From Parazoarcus communis (GTDB taxonomy: Bacteria > Pseudomonadota > Gammaproteobacteria > Burkholderiales > Rhodocyclaceae), in the NCBI RefSeq assembly GCF_003111665.1, contig NZ_CP022188.1:2294001-2358000 (forward strand): 64,000 bases of DNA, written 5' to 3'. The translations under genes were made by a program, and so were the position numbers. Positions 34,870 through 43,044 of this stretch are shown here, in pieces (position 1 is the stretch's first letter; every line of letters begins with the position of its first letter). The notes beneath the pieces are model-generated. The model did no database searches, was not told the DNA's origin, and saw only the letters and a program-made list of their open reading frames with translations.

Positions 34870-36462
34870 CTACAGCTCGCTTGCCAATGTCTTGCGGTCG
34901 ATTTTGCCGTTGGGGTTGCGTGGCAGCGGGCCATCGCGGACTTCGATGCGTGCAGGCACCATGTAGGCCGGCATGCGGGTGCGGCATTCGGCTTGCAGGG
35001 CGACGAGGTCCATCGTGCGGCCGGGCGGGGGGCTGACGATGACGACAATGGCCTGGCCCAAAGTGTCGTGGGGTATGCCAAAAGCAGCGCATTCGCCGAC
35101 CATTTGCGTGGCGTACAGGATCTCTTCGACTTCGGTCGGGCTGACCCGGTAGCCGGAGGTTTTCATCATCTCGTCACGGCGGCCGATGAAATACAGAAAG
35201 CCTTCTTCGTCGCGGCGCACGTTGTCGCCCGAGAACACCGCCAGTTCGGGGATGACGAGGCCGACCTCGCGCCCGCCCACGCCGGGGGGCAGGGGCTTGT
35301 AGCGCTCGGCGGTTTTCTCGGGATCGTTCCAGTAGCCCATGCCGACCAGGGCACCACGCTGTACCAGTTCGCCGGGTTCGTTGGCGGTGCATTCGGTGCC
35401 GTCTTCGCGCAGTACCAGCACTTCGGCGTTGGGGATGGCCTTGCCGATGGAGTCAGGGCGACGGTCCACTTCTTCGGGGGGCAAGTAGGTCGCGCGAAAT
35501 GCTTCGGTGAGGCCATACATCAAGAACGGTTTGGTGCGCGGCAACGCGGCGCGCAGCTTGCCGAGCGTGTCCAGCGGCATGCGCCCGCCGGTGTTGGCGA
35601 TGTAGCGCAGGTGCTCGGTAATGGTCTCGGGCCATTGCAGTTGCGACAACTGGATCCACAGCGGTGGTACCGCGGTCAGGCCGGTGACCTTTTCCTTGTC
35701 CAGTGCCTTGAGCACGTCACGCGGCATCAGGTAGTTGAGCAGCACCACGCGGGCGCCGGCGTGGAAGGCGGTGGTGAGTTGCGAGAAACCCGCATCGAAA
35801 GACAGTGGCAGCGCGGCGAGCAGGGTGTCGCCGGGACGGTTTTCGAGGTATTGGGCTACGCTTTTGGCGCCAGCAACCATGTTGCGATGGGATAGCACCA
35901 CGCCTTTGGGTCGGCCTGTGCTGCCCGAAGTGTACAGAATGGCGGCCATGTCGGTGTCGATGACGCGGTGGCCGGCAGCGGGCGGTGCGGCCATTACCTC
36001 GGACCAGAGGGTTACCGTGGCGCCAGGCAGGGTGGGCATTGCGGCCGGGGCACTGGTGAGGACGACGTGGCGGAGGTCGTGGCAGGTGGCGAGTGTATCC
36101 TTGAGCGCGGCAAAGCGCTCCGGGCTGGTCACCAGCACACGCACATTGCAGTCTTGCATGATGTAGCCCACTTGCTCGGGCTTCAGGATCGGGTTGACCG
36201 GCACGAACACGCCACCTGCTGCACTGATGCCGAAGGTGGCGACGACGGTTTCGATGCGCTTGTCGAGGTAGATAGCGACGCGTTCGGCGCGGCTTAGCCC
36301 AAGCGAAATCAGCCCGCGGGCACATTGTGTGACGCGTGCTTCCACCTGGGTAAAGCTGAGTGTGTCGGCGCCATGGGTGAGGGCCGGTGCGTCGGGCGCG
36401 CGTTGGGTTGAAGCCAGAACGAGCTGGTGCAGGAGGTGGGTCGCGTTCATGCCGTGTGCCAT
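34870..36462 (-). CDS. Acyl-CoA ligase (AMP-forming), exosortase A system-associated
   Basis: A 530-residue ANL-superfamily adenylating enzyme. A3 motif AILYTSGSTGRPKGVVLSHR, FLMYGLTEAFRATYL (A5), FSGDNVRRDEEGFLYFIGRRDEM (A7-A8) and PRNPNGKIDRKTL (A10 with catalytic Lys near the C-terminus). Family TIGR03098, which travels with the ACP and the PLP decarboxylase in XrtA loci. It activates an acid as acyl-AMP and probably loads it on the ACP at 29041. Which acid is unknown. The start is MAHGM at 36462 or ATG 36450. Divergent from the large O-antigen ligase-like gene. Confidence 0.92.
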   Translation of the reverse strand: MAHGMNATHLLHQLVLASTQRAPDAPALTHGADTLSFTQVEARVTQCARGLISLGLSRAERVAIYLDKRIETVVATFGISAAGGVFVPVNPILKPEQVGYIMQDCNVRVLVTSPERFAALKDTLATCHDLRHVVLTSAPAAMPTLPGATVTLWSEVMAAPPAAGHRVIDTDMAAILYTSGSTGRPKGVVLSHRNMVAGAKSVAQYLENRPGDTLLAALPLSFDAGFSQLTTAFHAGARVVLLNYLMPRDVLKALDKEKVTGLTAVPPLWIQLSQLQWPETITEHLRYIANTGGRMPLDTLGKLRAALPRTKPFLMYGLTEAFRATYLPPEEVDRRPDSIGKAIPNAEVLVLREDGTECTANEPGELVQRGALVGMGYWNDPEKTAERYKPLPPGVGGREVGLVIPELAVFSGDNVRRDEEGFLYFIGRRDEMMKTSGYRVSPTEVEEILYATQMVGECAAFGIPHDTLGQAIVVIVSPPPGRTMDLVALQAECRTRMPAYMVPARIEVRDGPLPRNPNGKIDRKTLASEL

Positions 36463-36573
36463 TAAGTGCTGATTGAATATACTGGTGGTCGAGTCTAGCC
36501 CAAAGTTGCGCCCCGGTTTGAGACATATTTGTGCAGGAACAATGATGAAGTTTGCTCAGTCGAGAGGCCCGGA

Positions 36574-39009
36574 ATGAACCCAGGCAAACGCGTGGCGGCC
36601 ACCGGTCAGGGGCTGGCTGTGCGCAGTGCATGGGGAGGGCTCGCGATGGCCGCCCTTGTTGCGCTGGGCCTGTTTGCAGTCACCCACCCACTGGGCCTGC
36701 TTGTTGGACTGGCATTCGCGCTGGTTCTGCTTGCCTTGATGTCGGTGCGACGCGATGCTTGGCTCGTCTTCGTACCTGCACTCCTGCCGGTGGCCGATCT
36801 GGCCGGGTGGACGGGCGCGATTCACTTTACCGAGAGCGATGCCTTGGTTCTGAGTGCGCTTGCGGTGGGCGGCCTGCGCGAGGCCACGAAACCGAGTGTG
36901 TTGCCCCGCGGCGGGGTCTGGCGGTTTGGCGTGGTGCAGTACGCGCTACTCGGGCTGATGTCGATCAGCTACGCACTGTCGACTGCCTGGCAACCCTTAC
37001 TGGCGGTGGCGTCGGACCCCGGATTGCTTGCAGGGTACTCAACACCGCTCAATGGGTTACGCCTCACCAAGGGATTCGTGTGGGCGCTGCTGTTCCTGCC
37101 CCTGCTTGCATTTGCTCTGCGCGCGCGGCCAGAGCAGGCAACGCGCGCGCTTGTGGCGGGCATGCTGCTGGGGTTGGTGCTGGTGTCGCTTGCTGCGGTG
37201 TGGGAGCGGATGGTTTTTACGGGCTTGACCGACTTTGCCAGCGATTACCGCACTACCGCCCTGTTCTGGGAGATGAACGTAGGGGGCGCAACCCTGGATG
37301 GCTGGCTTGCGTTGACAGTGCCGTTTGCGCTGTGGGCGGTGCTGCAGGTTCGGGACCGGGCGCAGTTGCCGCTGCTGCTGGCGGTGCTGCTGCTGGCCGG
37401 ATACGTCTGTTTCACCACGTTTTCCCGCGGGCTGTATCTTGGCCTGGCTTTCGGTGCTGTGGTGACGGCGCTGCAGACAGCGCGCCACACTGCGCAGCAT
37501 GGGGGCGCTCGGGTCTCCGTGCTGGTGATGCTGGCATGGGGCGCCTTTCTGCTGCCTGTGGGCTGGTTGCTTGCGGGCGTGTTCCAGACTGGCGGCTACC
37601 GCGGCCTTGGCGCGATGCTCGGTGTGGCCCTGGCGGTATTTGCAGTGGCGCCGGTAGTGGCGAGCCTGCCTCGGCGTTCGTTGGGGCATGCAGCGTTGAT
37701 TGCGTTGCTGGGGGTGACGGTCAGCGTGGCGGCGATGTGGTGGATTCCGAAAGGCGTGTATCTGGCCTATGGTTTGAGCGGCGTTTGTTTACTCTGGATG
37801 TTGAGGGCAGAGCCGGTCGGGCGCTTGCTGGCACTGGCGGGCGGCCTGGCAGTAGCCTGCCTTTTGTGGCTGGTGGCGAATGCGGTGCTGGTGACATTGT
37901 ACTGGTCGGAGGGGCAGGGCTTGTGGCCGGCCCTGCTGGCGGCGGGTGCGCTGCTGCTGCCGCTGGGCATGGTCCGGGGCAGGCCTGCTGCGTGCTGGCG
38001 CCCCACGGTTCAGGCATGGGTGGTGGTATTGCTGGTGCTGGGTTGTCTGGCCACGGTGGTCGTAACTTTCAACAGCTATTACGCGAGCAAGCGGTTCGAG
38101 ACCGTGTCGGAGGATCTGGTCGGACGTCTGAAACATTGGGCCTTGTCAGCCTCTTTGCCGCAAAGTGCGGAGGAGCAATGGCTGGGGGTCGGTGTCGGGC
38201 AGTTCGCAGAGCGCTACTTCTGGCGGGTACCGGACGGGATGTATCCGGGCAGCCACCACATCGTCGACGAGGGGGGCAATCGATTTCTACGCATGGGCGG
38301 GCCACGGCACACGCTTGGCTTTGGTGAGTTGTACCGCGCGTCCCAGCGGGTTTCTCCCGGGCTGGCGGCGCCATTGATGTTGTCTTTGCGTGCGCGCGCT
38401 CTGAATGGGGATGGCCGCCTGCATGTCGAGGTGTGTCGCAAGCACCTTCTTTACACTCATGAATGCACCGGAGAGGACTTGAAGGTTCCAGTCGGGCCGG
38501 ACTGGCATCGACTGGATCTCGCCCTCGACGGAGAACGGCTCGGCGGTAGAGGGAGTTGGCTACCGCGGATGACGGTATTCTCGGTGGCAAATGCTGGTCG
38601 TGGTCGGGTTGTGGAGGTGGACGACATCAGCATGTTCGATGCTCAGGGGTTGTCCCTGCTCGACAACGGTGACTTTTCCGCGGCCAGTAATTTCTGGTTC
38701 TTCAGTAGCGACCGCCATCACCTGCCGTGGCATGCCAAAAACCTCTGGCTGCATTATCTTGTGGAGCAGGGCGTGCTGGGTGCTGTGGCCTTCAGTCTGC
38801 TGTGCTTAGCGGCGTTCTACCGGGTAACGGTTGGGCAGGCATCCATGCATGTGCTGGCTCCTCCCGTTGCCGGTGCGCTGGCCGGCTTTTTTGCCGTTGG
38901 GGCGTTTGATAGTTTGCTCGACGCACCGCGTCTGACGCTGCTCGCGTTCCTGATGATGTTTCTTGCGCTCGGGCTGCGAAGAGCTCGTCACATAGGGCCA
39001 TCGACCTGA
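36574..39009 (+). CDS. Very large O-antigen ligase/polymerase-like protein with a jelly-roll-like periplasmic insert
   Basis: About 811 residues. Roughly 12 or more hydrophobic segments occupy residues 15-510 and the C-terminal 70. The Wzy/WaaL core is suggested by FTTFSRGLYLGLAFGAVV and by the loop after residue 540: WLGVGVGQF at the start and LPWHAKNLWLHYLVEQGVLGA at the end, the latter with the conserved His and E-x-G motif. Between these two (about residues 565-720) lies a soluble stretch (PLMLSLRARALNGDGRLHVEV, WHRLDLALDG, VEVDDISMFDAQG) resembling a carbohydrate-binding jelly-roll. It would join or polymerise glycans in the periplasm. ATG 36574 has GAGG about 7 nt upstream. Overlaps convergently with the next gene by 22 nt. 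Confidence 0.75.
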   Translation: MNPGKRVAATGQGLAVRSAWGGLAMAALVALGLFAVTHPLGLLVGLAFALVLLALMSVRRDAWLVFVPALLPVADLAGWTGAIHFTESDALVLSALAVGGLREATKPSVLPRGGVWRFGVVQYALLGLMSISYALSTAWQPLLAVASDPGLLAGYSTPLNGLRLTKGFVWALLFLPLLAFALRARPEQATRALVAGMLLGLVLVSLAAVWERMVFTGLTDFASDYRTTALFWEMNVGGATLDGWLALTVPFALWAVLQVRDRAQLPLLLAVLLLAGYVCFTTFSRGLYLGLAFGAVVTALQTARHTAQHGGARVSVLVMLAWGAFLLPVGWLLAGVFQTGGYRGLGAMLGVALAVFAVAPVVASLPRRSLGHAALIALLGVTVSVAAMWWIPKGVYLAYGLSGVCLLWMLRAEPVGRLLALAGGLAVACLLWLVANAVLVTLYWSEGQGLWPALLAAGALLLPLGMVRGRPAACWRPTVQAWVVVLLVLGCLATVVVTFNSYYASKRFETVSEDLVGRLKHWALSASLPQSAEEQWLGVGVGQFAERYFWRVPDGMYPGSHHIVDEGGNRFLRMGGPRHTLGFGELYRASQRVSPGLAAPLMLSLRARALNGDGRLHVEVCRKHLLYTHECTGEDLKVPVGPDWHRLDLALDGERLGGRGSWLPRMTVFSVANAGRGRVVEVDDISMFDAQGLSLLDNGDFSAASNFWFFSSDRHHLPWHAKNLWLHYLVEQGVLGAVAFSLLCLAAFYRVTVGQASMHVLAPPVAGALAGFFAVGAFDSLLDAPRLTLLAFLMMFLALGLRRARHIGPST

Positions 39010-40166
39010 GTTTCGGTGCTTTGAAAGGCGCCGGGAGTCCATTTTTCTGGCGGTGGCAAGTGCCGCATGCCGCGCGGAAAAGCGAACTCCGCACCGGGTG
39101 CAAGGTGGGGCGGTACTGCGACTTCGACGCGGCCGCGTAACACGGAAGATGGCCCCAGCGTGAGGTCAAGCACGGCGGGGTCGAGCGCGCCCGGTAACAA
39201 AGGGAAGTTGCCGCGGTGATCGCCGGACAGCACCGTGGTGAATGGGCCCAGGCCCACGGTGAGGTTGTTGCGGGTGATGATTTCGGTGCCTTCGGGCAGC
39301 TTGTCCTGCCAGCTACGCACAAACCAGGCGGGACGCCAGCCCTCGTTGATCAGAGTATTGTGCGAGAGCTGCAGGCGGCTATTGGGCCAGCTCGGGCCTT
39401 CGGCGCCAAAGGCCACCACGACCGGATTCTGGCTGCCGGCGCTCTGTCCGATGATGTTGCCGATTAGCACTGCATCGCCAGCGTTGGGTAGGTCGATTTC
39501 GTAGGAAGCTTCGCCGGCGGGGCCGTCGTAAATGAGGTTGTAGCGAAACTCGCTGTGGCGCGCGCGGGACTTTATCAGATGCCCCTCGAAGCCGTTGTGA
39601 AAGCGGCTGCCTTCGATGGTGACGCGGGTGATTCGTCCGACATACAGTAAGTGTGCGAGTCTGGTGCCGCCCCGGGGGGCGTTGCTGAAGACGCTGCTGC
39701 GGATGTGGAGTTCGGCATCGTCAAAGTTGGAGGTAAGGATGCCGTTCTGGTTGTCGTCGAAGATGCAGTTGTCCACCGTCAGCGTGCCGCGCTCGAAACG
39801 GATTCCGGCACCATTGCCATCGGCGACCCGCGTGCCACGAAACTCGATGTTGTCGACGCGGTAGTCGCCGTTGCGAAACACCCAGATCGCCTTGCCCTCG
39901 GCACTCTTTCCGTCAGCCTCCAGCACCGGCCGCCCATCAATACCCCGAATCTCGAGGCGCTTCTGCGTCCATACCGCCACGTCGCCGCTGTAGGTGCCGG
40001 CCCTGATCAGCACCGTATCGCCATCGCGGGCAAGGCGGGCGGCATCGGCGATGCGGGTGATGGGCTCGTTTGGGCCGACGGTGATGACGGCGGCACAAAG
40101 CGAAGTGCTCAGCAGGAGCAGGGTTGGTAGAAGCAGGGCTGGGAGGGGGTGCAGGGAGGTGCTCAC
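38988..40166 (-). CDS. Secreted right-handed parallel beta-helix protein
   Basis: A 392-residue protein with a signal peptide (ALLLPTLLLLSTSLCA, cleavage near residue 25) and a beta-helix of pectate-lyase/NosD type: DGDTVLIRAGTYSGDV, LEIRGIDGRPVLEADG, NGDYRVDNIEFRGTRV, LTVDNCIFDDNQNG and LQLSHNTLINEGW. Such proteins bind or cleave glycans; no lyase catalytic residues can be assigned. The C-terminal ends overlap the large ligase gene. Start is GTG 40166; a distant RBS is weak. It is probably part of the surface glycan system as a periplasmic or secreted enzyme. Confidence 0.78.
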   Translation of the reverse strand: MSTSLHPLPALLLPTLLLLSTSLCAAVITVGPNEPITRIADAARLARDGDTVLIRAGTYSGDVAVWTQKRLEIRGIDGRPVLEADGKSAEGKAIWVFRNGDYRVDNIEFRGTRVADGNGAGIRFERGTLTVDNCIFDDNQNGILTSNFDDAELHIRSSVFSNAPRGGTRLAHLLYVGRITRVTIEGSRFHNGFEGHLIKSRARHSEFRYNLIYDGPAGEASYEIDLPNAGDAVLIGNIIGQSAGSQNPVVVAFGAEGPSWPNSRLQLSHNTLINEGWRPAWFVRSWQDKLPEGTEIITRNNLTVGLGPFTTVLSGDHRGNFPLLPGALDPAVLDLTLGPSSVLRGRVEVAVPPHLAPGAEFAFPRGMRHLPPPEKWTPGAFQSTETQVDGPM

Positions 40167-40169
40167 GGA

Positions 40170-40313
40170 TTAGTCGCCGAGCTCTGCACTGTTGACGCCC
40201 AGGTCCAAGAGCCAGATCTCGATCGCGGTGACGACCGCAAGCAACTTGGAGGAGAACTCGCCCGCTGTAGTTTGGCTAAAGGCGGGCAGGGCTTCCGGGG
40301 CGTAGTTCAACAT
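40170..40313 (-). CDS. 47-residue partner of the nucleotidyltransferase, unknown family
   Basis: A short gene missed by a length-limited ORF search. ATG 40313 lies 7 nt inside the 3' end of the nucleotidyltransferase and the frame ends in TAA at 40170, encoding a 47-residue helical protein: MLNYAPEALPAF, TAGEFSSKLLAVVTAIEIW, LLDLGVNSAELGD. The position is where a HEPN toxin would sit, but 47 residues is too short for a HEPN domain (about 130). It could be a mini-toxin, a regulator or a truncated HEPN. I recognise no family. Confidence 0.5.
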   Translation of the reverse strand: MLNYAPEALPAFSQTTAGEFSSKLLAVVTAIEIWLLDLGVNSAELGD

Positions 40314-40609
40314 TGAAGTCGTTTCCCGGTTTGCCTGGCAGCCTGATGAATGGGCATGTAACCGTTACCGTCATCAATAACGACATCGATTTTCTGGTCG
40401 CCAAGTTGCCACTGCAGTTCGGCTGCAAATCGCGCTGCCATCGCGGACTTGTGTTCGAGCGGATGGTCGACCACGATCATCAGGTCGAGGTCGCCTCCGC
40501 GACGTGCGTCGTCAATCCTCGACCCGAACAGCCAGACGCTCGCTCCTGTTCCGAACTGCTGGTGGGCGGTTTGCAGGATCACCCGGGTTTCCAATGAAGA
40601 AATGCGCAT
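40307..40609 (-). CDS. MNT-like nucleotidyltransferase
   Basis: A 100-residue protein: ASVWLFGSRIDDARRGGDLDLMIVV holds the GS motif (G29, S30) and the two metal Asp (D40, D42); QKIDVVIDD holds the third acid. Short even for an MNT domain. It is a separate nucleotidyltransferase from the one at 34411, not a close copy. It precedes a 47-residue gene with a 7-nt overlap, so the two are co-translated. Confidence 0.85.
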   Translation of the reverse strand: MRISSLETRVILQTAHQQFGTGASVWLFGSRIDDARRGGDLDLMIVVDHPLEHKSAMAARFAAELQWQLGDQKIDVVIDDGNGYMPIHQAARQTGKRLQC

Positions 40610-40662
40610 GGTCTTGTCGTCTGTTAGGGATGCATTGACCTGGCCCCGGTGGTCAGTCGCAA

Positions 40663-42088
<1,426 letters not shown>

Positions 42089-42141
42089 GTTCGCTCTCCT
42101 TGTCTTGATGTTTGCCGGTGAATCCTCCGGCTTCAAAACAA

Positions 42142-42169
42142 ATATAGGGTCGAGGCGAACAGTTTCAAG
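42142..42169 (-). promoter_or_regulatory. Sigma-32-type heat-shock promoter for hsp20
   Basis: On the minus strand CTTGAA (42169-42164) and CCCTATAT (42149-42142) are separated by 14 nt, close to the sigma-32 consensus CTTGAA-N11-16-CCCCATNT. It is 54 nt before the hsp20 start, so heat-shock induction is likely. Confidence 0.8.
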
Positions 42170-42238
42170 TCCCGTGTCGGCCGTGATCGAAAGCGATCCG
42201 GATCAATGGGATGGCAAACACCTGGGCCGCTCGCGGGT

Positions 42239-42673
42239 TCAGGCGGCTTCCGGGCCTGAGAGGTCGACGAAGGTCCAGAAGGCAATCTGTTCGCCGGCCC
42301 AGAAGGCGGCGCTTTCGCGCAGGATGGAGAGCAGGGTTTCGAAGTCTTCGGTGTGACGCTCGCGAAAACTGCCGGCGTGCTCCAGCAACAGGACATGGCC
42401 CTTTGCGGGGCGCCAGCCGAGGTCGCCGAGGCAGTCGGCAAGGGCGTCCCAGTTGTGACCGAACCAGCGCGGAAAATCGAGCACAGTGGCGATGCGGGTC
42501 AGCAGCGCGGCCTTGTCTTCGCAGTCACCCAGATTGATGCGTGCGCAATTGAAACCGATCTGCGATGCGGCGGCGGCAAGGCGTTCGGCGCTGCCCGGTG
42601 GCAAGGGGCGCACGCCGGCGCGGGAGAGGTCTGCGAGGAGTGTGTTCAGGGGCCGGGCGGTGGACGTGCTCAT
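42239..42673 (-). CDS. Barstar-family ribonuclease inhibitor
   Basis: A 144-residue barstar-like protein. Core motifs FPRWFGHNWDALADCLGDLGW and VLLLEHAGSF with acidic loop residues; DLSRAGVRPL and FNCARINLGDCEDKAALLTRI form the preceding strands. It inhibits barnase-type ribonucleases by plugging the active site; the target is almost certainly the ribonuclease at 42670. The ATG overlaps the ribonuclease stop (ATGA). It is the cytoplasmic immunity protein. Confidence 0.9.
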   Translation of the reverse strand: MSTSTARPLNTLLADLSRAGVRPLPPGSAERLAAAASQIGFNCARINLGDCEDKAALLTRIATVLDFPRWFGHNWDALADCLGDLGWRPAKGHVLLLEHAGSFRERHTEDFETLLSILRESAAFWAGEQIAFWTFVDLSGPEAA

Positions 42674-43044
42674 GGGCGGGGCTCGATGCGGCGGAAGCTG
42701 CGGTAATGGTCTGCGGTGTAGTAGAACACTTCGGGTGGCTTGCCGCCGGTCACAATGCGTCTGGCGCCCCGGTCTCGCGCGCCCGGAGTGGGAACGGTGT
42801 ATTCACGATAGTAGCCGCGGGGGCGATCGGGCAGCAGGCGCTCGCGGTTCTGGAAGACCGTGCCGTCCTTGCGGTAGGGGAAGGGGCCGCCATTCTGGAT
42901 GAGACTCAGGGTGGTGATGGCTTCGGGCGGGAGCCCCGACGCGTCGGTGTTCGACCCGGTAGGCGTGCAGGCTGCGAGCAGAAACAGCAGTGGCAGGATG
43001 CGCGCGGCACGCTGCAGTGTGCTCAGGAATGGGGTAAGCGTCAT
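42670..43044 (-). CDS. Exported barnase/RNase Sa-type guanyl ribonuclease
   Basis: A 124-residue protein. Residues 11-26 form a lipoprotein-type signal (LPLLFLLAAC), with Cys26 as the likely lipidation site. The mature part is a microbial RNase N1/T1/Sa domain: NGGPFPYRKDGTVFQNRE, catalytic Glu81 (REYTVPTPG), Arg95/96 (DRGARRIVTGG) and His113 (TADHYRSF). Spacing of the three catalytic residues matches RNase Sa. It overlaps both neighbours by 4 nt, so a TPR/response regulator gene, the ribonuclease and barstar are translated together. Whether it is a secreted toxin or a periplasmic nutrient enzyme is unknown. Confidence 0.88.
   Translation of the reverse strand: MTLTPFLSTLQRAARILPLLFLLAACTPTGSNTDASGLPPEAITTLSLIQNGGPFPYRKDGTVFQNRERLLPDRPRGYYREYTVPTPGARDRGARRIVTGGKPPEVFYYTADHYRSFRRIEPRP

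Noticed and set aside
36552..38327. 591-residue + strand frame in the large ligase-like gene
   Set aside because: Alternative frame of a real membrane protein gene; translation is Gly/Arg/Cys-rich without hydrophobic pattern.
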